Source of the DNA: Methylolobus aquaticus
GTDB lineage: Bacteria; Pseudomonadota; Gammaproteobacteria; Methylococcales; Methylococcaceae
Direction of reading: 5' to 3'
Length of the DNA: 64,000 bases
Assembly: GCA_004168015.1 (NCBI GenBank)
Contig: SEYW01000017.1
Location: forward strand, 1-64,000
Shown here one piece after another: positions 43,419 through 53,855 of the stretch; within the stretch, counting starts at the first letter, position 1, and each line of letters begins with the position of its first letter. Position numbers and translations under genes: made by a program. A model generated the notes under the pieces. It did no database searches. It was not told the origin of the DNA and saw nothing but the letters and a program-made list of their open reading frames with translations.

Positions 43419-43425
43419 AGTCCTA
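43407..43425. promoter_or_regulatory. IscR/SufR-type operator
   Basis: Perfect inverted repeat TAGGACT-AAAAT-AGTCCTA. The core GACT-A/T-rich-AGTC matches the type 1 site recognised by [2Fe-2S]-bound IscR family regulators. It sits right before the Rrf2-family gene, so autoregulation of the whole operon by Fe-S status is the expected scheme. Confidence 0.7.
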
Positions 43426-43446
43426 AATTGACAGCGAGCCAGCGCA

Positions 43447-43908
43447 ATGCTCAGAATCAGCAAGATGACCGACTATGCCATCGTCGTCCTGAGCCTGATG
43501 GCCCGGGAGAGCGGCCGCACCTTTGCCGCCGCCGAAGTCGCCGAGCGGACCGGCATCACCGCGCCGACCGTGTCCAAGTTGCTGAAGAGCCTGACCCGGG
43601 CCCAAATCGTCTCGTCCATGCGCGGCGTCAAGGGAGGTTACCGGCTGTCGCGGCCACCCGAGGACACCTCTGTCGCCAGTATCATCGACGCCCTCGAAGG
43701 ACCGATTGCGATCACGGAGTGCGGCGTGGCACAGGATTCCTGCCAGCAGTCGCATTCCTGCCATATCCGCGGCAACTGGAACGTGATCAACCGTGCTGTG
43801 CGAACAGCGCTGGAATCCGTCACGCTGACCGATATGGTCAAGCCGCAGCACCCGGTGGTCGAAGAATCCGTGATTCATCTGACTACCCTACAGCACACCC
43901 CCCGTTAA
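43447..43908 (+). CDS. SUF system Rrf2-family transcriptional regulator
   Basis: 153 residues. Winged-helix Rrf2 protein related to IscR. The DNA-binding helix region is [19 protein letters not shown] (about 31-49), followed by the wing [13 protein letters not shown]. Three cysteines, Cys92, Cys99 and Cys105, are spaced as in proteins that bind a [2Fe-2S] cluster, so it should sense Fe-S supply. First gene of the suf operon with an operator palindrome 22 bases ahead and sufB 16 bases behind. Likely represses when the cluster is present. Confidence 0.9.
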   Translation: MLRISKMTDYAIVVLSLMARESGRTFAAAEVAERTGITAPTVSKLLKSLTRAQIVSSMRGVKGGYRLSRPPEDTSVASIIDALEGPIAITECGVAQDSCQQSHSCHIRGNWNVINRAVRTALESVTLTDMVKPQHPVVEESVIHLTTLQHTPR

Positions 43909-43924
43909 CCTGCGGAGCGCCGCC

Positions 43925-45370
<1,446 letters not shown>

Positions 45371-45410
45371 CGGCACGGCCCGGTTTCATCAAGGATTTTT
45401 CATTCAGGTC

Positions 45411-46178
<768 letters not shown>

Positions 46179-46179
46179 G

Positions 46180-47508
46180 ATGAGTCCCGGCCCGAACCCC
46201 GATTACTGCGAACATTTCAACGCCCTGGGCGAACAGCTGCCGGGCGCCGGCAGCGCTTGGGTCAACCACGCACGCCGGATGGCGCTGGCCCAGTTCGACC
46301 AGCAGGGATTTCCGTCGCCCCGCGACGAGGATTGGCGATATACGAACGTATCGGCCATCGAGAAGAAGCGGTTCAAGCCGCTGATCACCTCCGGGGACGC
46401 TGCTGCCGATGCCGACTGGTTGAACCGCTACCGCCTGACCGACGCGTGGTCGCTGGTCTTCGTCGATGGACGTTTCTCGGCACGCTTGTCCGACATCCAT
46501 GACTTGCCGGAAGACGTTACCGTGCAGGCGATGTCAGCGGCACTCGCCAATCCGCCGGCCGCGGTCGAGGCGGAATTCGGGCGCGTCGTGGGTCAGACGT
46601 CGCGCCACGGCTTCGTCTCGTTCAATACCGCGTTCTTCACGGATGGCGTACTGCTGCATGTCCCAGCGGACACGGTGCTGTCCCGGCCGGTGCAGATCAT
46701 CCATGTTGCGTCCCAGCCCGAAGCTGCAACCAATCTCCGCAACCTGGTCATCCTGGAATGCGGGGCACAGGCGGCGCTCGTCGAAACCCATCTCTCGATG
46801 GAGTCCGCGGGCTCGTTGGCGGTATCGATCACCGAGGCGGTCATCCGCGAAAGGGCGCAGCTCGACGGCTACCTGCTGCACGGCGCCAGCCAACGTGCCT
46901 TCCGCTTCGGCGGGTTCTATGTCGATGTCGGCACTGCCGGCCACTTCACCCATACGAATCTGAGCCTGGGCGGCCTGCTCGTCCGCAACGAGATTCACGT
47001 CGACCTCGCGGAAAGCGGCCAATGCGCGCTCGATGGCCTGTTCGTCGGCCAGGGCCGCCGTCACGTCGACAGCCACACGCGGGTCCGCCATCGAGGCGCT
47101 CATGGCACCAGCCGCGAGAACTACCGCGGCGTGCTGTCCGACCGCTCGCGTGGCGTGTTCCAGGGTCGGATCGTCGTGGAACCGCAGGCACAGAAGACCG
47201 ACGCGCAAATGAATAACCGCAACCTGCTGCTGTCGGACGAAGCCGAGATCGACACCAAGCCGCAGCTCGAAATCCATGCGGACGACGTTAAGTGCGCTCA
47301 TGGCGTCGCGGTCGGGCAGCTCGACCCGGAGTCGATCTTCTATCTGGAGTCGCGCGGCGTCGACCCGGTATCGGCGCGCAACATGCTGACATTCGCGTTC
47401 GCCAACACCCTGGTTGACGGGATATCGTTGGCAGGTTTTCGCGATATCGCCCAGGATGCCCTGCTGGCGCTGTTCCCGGAGGCTGGAATCAGGAAGGATT
47501 GGCTATGA
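46180..47508 (+). CDS. sufD: Fe-S cluster assembly protein SufD
   Basis: 442 residues. Scaffold partner of SufB with the same beta-helix core. Visible: EDWRYTNVSAIEKKRFKPL at the N-terminus, LHVPADTVLSRPVQIIHVA, and the C-terminal DEAEIDTKPQLEIHADDVKCAHGVAVGQLDPESIFYLESRG block, all diagnostic of SufB/SufD. It is assigned as SufD by operon order and by lacking the SufB-specific N-terminal half. Stop overlaps the sufS start (ATGA at 47505-47508). Confidence 0.94.
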   Translation: MSPGPNPDYCEHFNALGEQLPGAGSAWVNHARRMALAQFDQQGFPSPRDEDWRYTNVSAIEKKRFKPLITSGDAAADADWLNRYRLTDAWSLVFVDGRFSARLSDIHDLPEDVTVQAMSAALANPPAAVEAEFGRVVGQTSRHGFVSFNTAFFTDGVLLHVPADTVLSRPVQIIHVASQPEAATNLRNLVILECGAQAALVETHLSMESAGSLAVSITEAVIRERAQLDGYLLHGASQRAFRFGGFYVDVGTAGHFTHTNLSLGGLLVRNEIHVDLAESGQCALDGLFVGQGRRHVDSHTRVRHRGAHGTSRENYRGVLSDRSRGVFQGRIVVEPQAQKTDAQMNNRNLLLSDEAEIDTKPQLEIHADDVKCAHGVAVGQLDPESIFYLESRGVDPVSARNMLTFAFANTLVDGISLAGFRDIAQDALLALFPEAGIRKDWL

Positions 47509-48770
47509 GCATTGCCCTCGCACAGCGTCCGCGCCCGGTCGCGGACCCGCACCACTTCGACGTCGCCCGAATTCGGGCGGATTTCCCGATCCTCGCGGAA
47601 ACCATACACGGCAAGCCGCTGGTCTATCTCGACAATGCCGCGACGACGCACAAGCCACGGGCCGTGATCGATGCGATCAGCGAAGTCTATCAGCGGCACT
47701 ACTCCAACGTGCATCGCGGCGTGCACACCCTGAGCCAGCGCTCGACGGATTTGTTCGAGGGGGCGCGGGAAAAGGTGCGGGGCTTCATCAATGCCGCCAA
47801 GGCGCGCGAGATCGTGTTCGTCCGCGGCACGACCGAGGCGATCAACCTCGTCGCCCAGACCTACGGTCGCGCGAACATCGGCGCCGGCGACGAGATCCTG
47901 ATCACCGCCATGGAGCACCACTCCAACATCGTGCCGTGGCAGATGCTGTGCGCGCAGACCGGCGCCACGCTGCAGGTCGTGCCGATCGACCGACGCGGTG
48001 AACTGGACATGGAGGCTTTCGAGCGCTTGCTGAACGACCGGACACGTCTGGTGTCGGTGGTCCATATGTCAAACGCCCTGGGCACGGTGAATCCGATCGA
48101 GACGATCATCGACAGAGCCCATCGCCGCGGCATCCCGGTTATGGTTGACGGCGCGCAATCCGCTCCGCATATGCCCATCGACGTCCAGGCGCTCGATTGC
48201 GATTTCTTTGCGTTCTCCGGCCACAAGCTCTACGGTCCGTCCGGCATCGGCGTCCTGTACGGCAAGGAGGCCCTGCTGAAGGCGATGCCGCCTTATCAGG
48301 GCGGCGGCGACATGATCCGGCAGGTCACGTTCGACAAGACCGAGTACAACGAACTGCCCTACAAGTTCGAGGCCGGCACGCCGGCCATTGCCGACGCCAT
48401 CGCGCTAGGCACGGCGATCGACTATCTGCAGGAAATCGGCATGACAACCGTCGCCGAGCACGAGCATCGGTTGCTGAGCTATGCGACGGAACGGGCGATG
48501 CATATTCCGGGGCTGACGGTGATCGGTACCGCACACGACAAGGGCGCGATTCTGTCGTTTACGCTGGAGAGGGTGCATCCGCATGACGTCGGGACCCTGC
48601 TCGACCAGCTCGGAATAGCCATTCGTGCCGGCCACCATTGCGCGATGCCCGTCATGGATTTCTTCGGCGTGCCGGCCACGGTGAGGGCTTCGTTCGCGCT
48701 TTACAACACCGCGCAGGAAGTCGACGCGCTGATGGACGGTATCCAACAAGTTATCGAGGTTTTCGCTTAA
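47505..48770 (+). CDS. sufS: Cysteine desulfurase SufS
   Basis: 421 residues. PLP enzyme that takes sulfur from cysteine for cluster building. PLP-binding Lys241 in SGHKLYGPSG, N-terminal YLDNAATTHKP, and catalytic Cys379 in RAGHHCAMP mark the SufS (group II) type. It should pass persulfide to SufU encoded next. ATG 47505 overlaps the sufD stop; its own stop overlaps the sufU start (TAATG). Confidence 0.96.
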   Translation: MSIALAQRPRPVADPHHFDVARIRADFPILAETIHGKPLVYLDNAATTHKPRAVIDAISEVYQRHYSNVHRGVHTLSQRSTDLFEGAREKVRGFINAAKAREIVFVRGTTEAINLVAQTYGRANIGAGDEILITAMEHHSNIVPWQMLCAQTGATLQVVPIDRRGELDMEAFERLLNDRTRLVSVVHMSNALGTVNPIETIIDRAHRRGIPVMVDGAQSAPHMPIDVQALDCDFFAFSGHKLYGPSGIGVLYGKEALLKAMPPYQGGGDMIRQVTFDKTEYNELPYKFEAGTPAIADAIALGTAIDYLQEIGMTTVAEHEHRLLSYATERAMHIPGLTVIGTAHDKGAILSFTLERVHPHDVGTLLDQLGIAIRAGHHCAMPVMDFFGVPATVRASFALYNTAQEVDALMDGIQQVIEVFA

Positions 48771-49222
48771 TGCTCGATCAGATCCGTGATCTCTACCAGG
48801 AAGTGGTGTTCGATCACAATCGCAACCCGCGCAACTTCCGGGTCATCGACGATGCCACCCGGAAGATCGACGGTTTCAACCCCTTGTGCGGCGATCGCAT
48901 CACGCTCTACCTGAAGCTCCGTGACGGGGTCATTGAAGATGTCAGCTTCCAGGGCCAGGGCTGTGCGATATCGACGGCCTCCGCCTCCATCATGACGGAG
49001 GTCGTGCGCGGGCTGACCGAACAGCAGGCACATGAGTTGTTCGCAACCTTCCATCGCATCACGACGGGCCAGGATGACGACGTAAAGCTGGAAGATCTTG
49101 GCAAGCTCGCCGTGTTGGCCGGGGTGCGCGCCTACCCGGCGCGAGTCAAATGCGCGACCCTGGCCTGGCATTCGCTGGAGGCTGCGCTGGCCGACGAGGC
49201 GACAACCGTCAGCACCGAATAA
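48770..49222 (+). CDS. sufU: SufU-type sulfur acceptor / Fe-S assembly protein
   Basis: 150 residues. Zinc-dependent sulfurtransferase partner of SufS. The zinc ligands of SufU are present: Cys40, Asp42 (LCGD), Cys65 (GQGCAIS) and Cys128 (RVKCATL). The insertion GLTEQQAHELFATFHRITTG between the second and third ligand regions separates SufU from IscU. E. coli uses SufE instead, so this is a SufU-type system in a gammaproteobacterium. Its start overlaps the sufS stop. Confidence 0.92.
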   Translation: MLDQIRDLYQEVVFDHNRNPRNFRVIDDATRKIDGFNPLCGDRITLYLKLRDGVIEDVSFQGQGCAISTASASIMTEVVRGLTEQQAHELFATFHRITTGQDDDVKLEDLGKLAVLAGVRAYPARVKCATLAWHSLEAALADEATTVSTE

Positions 49223-49233
49223 GGACTGCCGAG

Positions 49234-49548
49234 ATGGAGGACTGGATCGATGTCGCCAGCGTTGGCGACGTGGAACCGGGGTTACCCTGCGTGGTCGATT
49301 TCGACGGCATTGCCGTCGCGATTTTCCAGATCGACGGCGACTACTACGCGATCGAGGACCGGTGCACGCACGACGATGCCGAAATCGCCAGCGGCCGGAT
49401 CGAGGGGCACCAGATCATCTGCCCCCGGCATGGCGCCCGCTTCTGCCTCAAGACCGGAAAGGTCATGAAACCGCCGGCCTATGAGGATCTGGATTGCTTC
49501 AGCGTGCGGGTGCGCGATGGCCGTATCCAGTTGCGCGAGGCGCCCTGA
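49234..49548 (+). CDS. Rieske-type ferredoxin of the suf operon
   Basis: 104 residues. Small soluble Rieske [2Fe-2S] protein with both ligand pairs: Cys44-x-His46 (CTH) and Cys63-x-x-His66 (CPRH), in the layout of ferredoxin components of non-heme iron oxygenases. It is the last gene of the suf operon, 11 bases behind sufU. No oxygenase gene is near, so an electron-carrier role in cluster assembly or repair is more likely, but unproven. Confidence 0.88.
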   Translation: MEDWIDVASVGDVEPGLPCVVDFDGIAVAIFQIDGDYYAIEDRCTHDDAEIASGRIEGHQIICPRHGARFCLKTGKVMKPPAYEDLDCFSVRVRDGRIQLREAP

Positions 49549-49566
49549 CGCGTGATCGACGCTTCC

Positions 49567-49591
49567 CCGGGAGACTGGCCGAAGCTCCCGG
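49567..49591. terminator. Hairpin between the suf operon and the SH3 gene
   Basis: CCGGGAG (49567-49573) and CTCCCGG (49585-49591), 7-bp stem with an 11-base loop, between convergent genes. No T-run on either side. Confidence 0.4.
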
Positions 49592-49645
49592 ATTGCAACC
49601 CCTCTCAACGGTTCGACTGGCGCCCTGAAAAGTTTGGCCACTCGC

Positions 49646-50092
49646 CTACTGTGAGCCCCACAACATGTCCTTGCGCACCCACCCGATTTCTTCGCCTTCA
49701 ATGTAATACGCGATCTTGACCCATTCGCCCTTGTGCCCGGTGACCTTGTAGACCTCGCCCTTGGCCACTTTTTTGACGACAGCGTGCTCGGAACCCGGCC
49801 CTTTGCGGACGTTTACGTCATCGCCCACGACCACGGCTGTCCTCACGTCACTGACGAGCGGCTTGTGGACCCAGCCCACCGTCCCCTGCCAATCCTTGAA
49901 ACGCACCCAGTCTCCTTGAGTCTTGTCGATCTCAATCGGGTAACCAATGTGGGTTTCGTACAAAACCTCGCTGTCGAGCTTCGGCGCCTTTCGGACGTTA
50001 ACCGCATCCTTCCCGATGCTCTTCATGGATGCTCCCCAACCGGAAAGCGAAACGACCATCAAGGCCGCGAATAGTGCTGCAGCTCTTCGCAT
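49646..50092 (-). CDS. Exported bacterial SH3-domain protein
   Basis: 148 residues. Signal peptide (MRRAAALFAALMVVSLSGWG) followed by two bacterial SH3 domains (about 26-78 and 85-145). Each shows the NVRKAP/NVRKGP box and a VGWV/IGWV end, the pattern of SH3b repeats that bind cell-wall peptides or proteins. Located in the periplasm. No catalytic domain. Reads from its own promoter 190 bases upstream. Confidence 0.85.
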   Translation of the reverse strand: MRRAAALFAALMVVSLSGWGASMKSIGKDAVNVRKAPKLDSEVLYETHIGYPIEIDKTQGDWVRFKDWQGTVGWVHKPLVSDVRTAVVVGDDVNVRKGPGSEHAVVKKVAKGEVYKVTGHKGEWVKIAYYIEGEEIGWVRKDMLWGSQ

Positions 50093-50284
50093 CGGAATAC
50101 TCCTCTTTTTTCGGAAGCACCTCGCCCGGCATCGGGGAGGCGCTGACGGCGCATGTTGGCTCGCTGACCGGTGCCGACCACGGTGCGAGCATGACGGGTC
50201 GACACTGACGGGCGCCGCACGGAATCTGACTCACGCAGAATGGAGCTCGCAGCCGGCTCGATCGGCGTAGTGGGCATCTGAGCT

Positions 50285-50314
50285 ATCCTAGACAGCGCTG
50301 ATTCAGACTGTCAA
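50285..50314 (-). promoter_or_regulatory. Promoter of the SH3-domain gene
   Basis: On the minus strand TTGACA (50314-50309), 18-base spacer, TAGGAT (50290-50285). A perfect -35 box with a 4/6 -10. The leader to the start codon at 50092 is about 187 bases and no RNA element was recognised in it. Confidence 0.5.
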
Positions 50315-50341
50315 CCCGGCGAACGCCGCGGTGCTTATCCC

Positions 50342-51808
50342 TCAGCCTAACCACGCGCGGCGGGTGAAGAGCGTGCGCAAGGCCAGAGCCAGATAGGACA
50401 AATTCTGTCTGAAGCTGCGGCGTCCGGTGTAGACGGCATCGCTCAGCACGATCTCCTCTTCCAAGGCATCACCCGGTAGTAGCAATTGGCTGGGACCGAT
50501 CAGTCCGGCCGGCGCCCGATCCGCTTCCCGTTGCCAGGGTTCGATCCGCTCAGCAGCCTGCGCCTCGGTGATCGGCAAGGTTCCAACCAGACGCAAATCG
50601 CCGCTCACGACCGCGAACAGGCGCGGCAGGTAACGCAAGACCGGAGGGCGACAATTCCACTCCACGGCCCTGAAGGCTCGACGTTGACGAATCCCGAATT
50701 CGTTCAGTTCGATGCGATTGCCGCGTAGGCACAACCACTTCATTGGCTGGGTCGGATTCCGAAGCAACGCCAGAGCGGCAGCCACGGGCCACAGCGGCAA
50801 AGACAACGCCAGCACCACCAAGCCGGCCAGACGGTTCAACGGCCGCATCAGATAATCCAGATTCCCGTGGCGACCCAGATCAGCCACCAGAAAGGTGTCG
50901 TTCACATGCAGGTGCGCGCCCGTGTCGACCCGAAGGATCTCGGCACCGAACACGATCGCGTTCCGGATATCGACCAACTGACCGATGTAGGTATTCGGCA
51001 AAATGACGCTGTCCTGGATATCCGCGTCCTGATCGACCAAGACATCGTCCGCAATGACCACTTCTCCGTGCAGCTTCGCACGGCTATCGATGCGGACGTT
51101 CGATCCGATCAGTGCAACACCCTGCCGCAGCGAACGCGGCGACACCCGGCTGTGCCGTCCGACCGTCAAGCCCACCGCCACTTGACGCCCGGGCAACCGC
51201 AGCCCAGGCACGCGCCCGCAAGCGGCATCGAGATTCACCCGGTGATAGGCAGCAACGTCCTCTAGCGCGCAGTGGTACCCATCCGAGGCGCACTGCCGAC
51301 CCACGCCGTGGGCGGCGTCGGCGGCAAGCTCATTCCAGGCCAGTGTCTGGACACCGGGCGTCCCGGCTACGCCCGCCGGCAAGTAGATCGCACCGACGCG
51401 GCGATCGGCAAATACCAGATGAGAGGGCTCGCTTGCGGCGGACGGGAGTGCTTCCAGGAAGTTGCGGAGGCAAGGCGCCCTCAGCACATCGCCCCGGAGC
51501 ACCAGCCGAGGGCGGTCGGACGCCAGGGTCAGCCGACCCAGTAATTCATCGGGGCGCTCTTCCCCACGACTCGGCAGGTAGTCAATGCGCAAGCCCCAGC
51601 GGGCACCGGTGCCGATTTCGGCCCGGACGAGGTCGGCATGCTCGGAGACGACCAGCGTCAGGTCCCGCAGGCCGGCCATTCCGATATCTTCGATGCAATG
51701 CACCAGCAACGCCTTGGCCGCGACCGGAAGCAAGGCGACGGGACAGCGCTCTGTCAGTGGACGCAACTCCCGTCCGCAGCGATCGGCCAGTACGATTACA
51801 TGGGTCAT
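50342..51808 (-). CDS. Degenerate nucleotidyltransferase / left-handed helix / sugar transferase fusion
   Basis: 488 residues in three parts. The N-terminal region (1-180) looks like a sugar-nucleotidyltransferase, but the loop LADRCGRELRPLTERCPVALLPV lacks the GGxGTR glycines and the PK lysine, so it is probably inactive. The middle (about 220-300) has hexapeptide repeats (VTVGRHSRVSP, VVIADDVLVDQ). A membrane stretch (about 330-355) then leads into a polyprenyl-phosphate sugar transferase-like tail with GDLRLVGTLPI in place of GDMSLVGPRP and LRYLPRL in place of LDELPQL. Start overlaps the stop of the upstream gene by one base. Probably a regulator or structural partner in exopolysaccharide synthesis. 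Confidence 0.72.
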   Translation of the reverse strand: MTHVIVLADRCGRELRPLTERCPVALLPVAAKALLVHCIEDIGMAGLRDLTLVVSEHADLVRAEIGTGARWGLRIDYLPSRGEERPDELLGRLTLASDRPRLVLRGDVLRAPCLRNFLEALPSAASEPSHLVFADRRVGAIYLPAGVAGTPGVQTLAWNELAADAAHGVGRQCASDGYHCALEDVAAYHRVNLDAACGRVPGLRLPGRQVAVGLTVGRHSRVSPRSLRQGVALIGSNVRIDSRAKLHGEVVIADDVLVDQDADIQDSVILPNTYIGQLVDIRNAIVFGAEILRVDTGAHLHVNDTFLVADLGRHGNLDYLMRPLNRLAGLVVLALSLPLWPVAAALALLRNPTQPMKWLCLRGNRIELNEFGIRQRRAFRAVEWNCRPPVLRYLPRLFAVVSGDLRLVGTLPITEAQAAERIEPWQREADRAPAGLIGPSQLLLPGDALEEEIVLSDAVYTGRRSFRQNLSYLALALRTLFTRRAWLG

Positions 51809-52548
51809 CAATAGGCTCCCTTCCCGAGCAGCACGGCCGGGATGGTCCAGAGTAGTATCCGCAGGTCGGCGAACAGCGACTGCGACTCGATATAGTGCAC
51901 GTCGAGCTGCACCTGCTCCTCGAACGGAATGTCGGAACGGCCGGAGATCTGCCAGATGCAGGTGATGCCGGGGATGACTTCGAGGCGCCGGCGATCTGCC
52001 AACGAGTATTGATCCACTTCCGCCGGTACCGGGGGGCGCGGCCCGACCAGTGACATGTCGCCGATGAAAACATTCCACAGCTGCGGCAGTTCGTCCAGCG
52101 AGGCGCGCCGGATCAGGCGCCCGACGCGAGTAATCCGCGGATCTTCCTTCATCTTGAATATTACGCCACCGCGCATTTCATTGGCCGCGAGCAGCGCCTG
52201 TTTGCGTGCTTCGGCATCGATGTACATCGACCGGAACTTATACATCGAAAACAACTGTCCCCAACGCCCGACCCGCGTCTGACGAAAGAGCACCGACCCG
52301 GGCGACTCCAGCCGGATCGCGGCGGCAACGCCGATGAAAACCGGCGTGAGCAATACCAAGCCCGCACCCGAGACGACGATGTCCAAGGCGCGCTTGAGGA
52401 CGTAGGTTCCCCTTAGCACACCGAGCCACAGCATCCGCTTGAAGACCAGCCGCCCGTGCTGCAATGATATGCGCAGACGAGGATCGGCATAACGTTCGAG
52501 CACGCGTGCCCTCAAGCGGTCCTGTTCCGTCTCGGCAAACTCGATCAT
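51808..52548 (-). CDS. Polyprenyl-phosphate sugar-1-phosphate transferase (initiating enzyme)
   Basis: 246 residues. Transfers a sugar phosphate onto undecaprenyl phosphate to start an exopolysaccharide repeat unit. One re-entrant/membrane helix (about 52-74: LDIVVSGAGLVLLTPVFIGVA) and the complete catalytic pattern MYKFRSMYIDA, RRASLDELPQLWNVF and GDMSLVGPRPPV, then PGITCIWQISGR. It lacks the four-helix N-terminal part of WbaP, so it is the short type. Overlaps both neighbours by one to four bases. The only intact member of three related proteins here. Confidence 0.9.
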   Translation of the reverse strand: MIEFAETEQDRLRARVLERYADPRLRISLQHGRLVFKRMLWLGVLRGTYVLKRALDIVVSGAGLVLLTPVFIGVAAAIRLESPGSVLFRQTRVGRWGQLFSMYKFRSMYIDAEARKQALLAANEMRGGVIFKMKEDPRITRVGRLIRRASLDELPQLWNVFIGDMSLVGPRPPVPAEVDQYSLADRRRLEVIPGITCIWQISGRSDIPFEEQVQLDVHYIESQSLFADLRILLWTIPAVLLGKGAY

Positions 52549-53855
52549 CGCGATTCCCTCGACTGCAACCAGACCCGGTAGAGAAACAGGGGGTTACCTA
52601 CCACGTAGCGACGCCACATCCGCCCCGGCTCCAGGTAGAGGCGATAGGCCCACTCGATACCCGCTTCGCGCATCCACTGCGGCGCGCGGCGGATCTGTCC
52701 GGAATAGAAGTCGAAGGCGGCCCCCACCCCAAGGCGGACGGATGGTGCCAGCGACTCGTGATGTCTGGACAGCCACAGTTCCTGGCGCGGTGCCCCGAAT
52801 GCCACGAACACGATACGGGCTCCGGAAGCGTTGATCCTGCGGATGACATCCGCTTCCTCATCGGGTGTGAAATACCCGTGTTGTGTGCCGACCACGCGCA
52901 GCGTCGGAAACCGCTCCCGCATCTTCTGTGCGGCCAGATCGGCAATGCCGGGCTTGGCGCCCAGAAAGTAGATGGGCACGCCCGCCTCGGCTGCGCGGCC
53001 GCAGATACGCGGAAACAGGTCCGTCCCATTGACATTGGCCTGCATTGCGACACCCAGCAGATTGCAGCCGATGCGCAGCCCGATACCATCCGGGAGCACC
53101 CGTTCCGCCTGCTGCAGAACCGCGCGATAGTCGTCATTACGGTATGCAATGTTGAGGCAATCGGGGTTGACGAAGGCGGCGAGCGTGCGGGATGGCGTTG
53201 CAGCCCTGGCCAACAGCCAGTCGAGCGCTTCGTCCATCGTCGTGTTGACGACCGGCACCCCGAAAAAATCGATGGTGGGAGGTACGGGCAGCGCGCTGTC
53301 GCCGCCAAGCGCAGAGCTGACCGCAAACCGTGCCATGACACCCAGATTCCTACGGATGCCATCTCCGAAAAACTGGTCGCGTTCCACCACCTCCTCCGGC
53401 TCGTAGGCGATGCCGACATTCTTCCTGAGATGGAACACCGAGATCAGGCCCGGACGCTGCAGAAACACGATGCCTTCCGCATCTGCGGCACGTTCGCCTT
53501 CGTCAACGGCCCGCGGTCTCGGTCCAACCCAGCTCATGTCGCCCCGGAATATATTGATCAGCACCGGGAGTTCGCGACCGAAGGCGGGGCCGGCGAAGCG
53601 CAGTCGATCAAACGACTCACGGTGACGTCCCAACATCGCTTCGCGCTCGAACAGATAACCGCAACTGAGCTTGGCCTGCACCGCCCTTACCGCGAAAACC
53701 GGGGACAGCAACAGGATGAGGGCCGCGCTCAGCGACACATCGATAAAGCGAGGCAGGCCGGCGTAAATGACCCGAAGGACAGGCGCGACGTTGCGACGCC
53801 AGGCCGAGTGCCGCGCTTTTCCGAGCGGTCCGGGGATCTGATCGGCGTCAGACAT
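52545..53855 (-). CDS. Sugar-transferase-like domain fused to WecG/TagA-type glycosyltransferase
   Basis: 436 residues. The N-terminal 190 residues resemble a polyprenyl-phosphate sugar transferase with a membrane helix and FRGDMSWVGPRPR, but FGRELPVL replaces the DELPQ motif and the KFRTM region is altered, so it is likely inactive. The C-terminal 240 residues are a complete WecG/TagA/CpsF domain: NPDCLNIAYRNDDYR, LPDGIGLRIG, FLGAKPG, FVAFGAPRQELWL and the GVGAAFDFYSG motif. It should add the second sugar to the lipid-linked primer. ATG 53855 is preferred over GTG 53870. Confidence 0.85.
   Translation of the reverse strand: MSDADQIPGPLGKARHSAWRRNVAPVLRVIYAGLPRFIDVSLSAALILLLSPVFAVRAVQAKLSCGYLFEREAMLGRHRESFDRLRFAGPAFGRELPVLINIFRGDMSWVGPRPRAVDEGERAADAEGIVFLQRPGLISVFHLRKNVGIAYEPEEVVERDQFFGDGIRRNLGVMARFAVSSALGGDSALPVPPTIDFFGVPVVNTTMDEALDWLLARAATPSRTLAAFVNPDCLNIAYRNDDYRAVLQQAERVLPDGIGLRIGCNLLGVAMQANVNGTDLFPRICGRAAEAGVPIYFLGAKPGIADLAAQKMRERFPTLRVVGTQHGYFTPDEEADVIRRINASGARIVFVAFGAPRQELWLSRHHESLAPSVRLGVGAAFDFYSGQIRRAPQWMREAGIEWAYRLYLEPGRMWRRYVVGNPLFLYRVWLQSRESR

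Noticed and set aside
43428..43433. TTGACA as a -35 box for the suf operon
   Set aside because: It lies only 13 bases before the start codon, so its -10 would fall inside the coding region.
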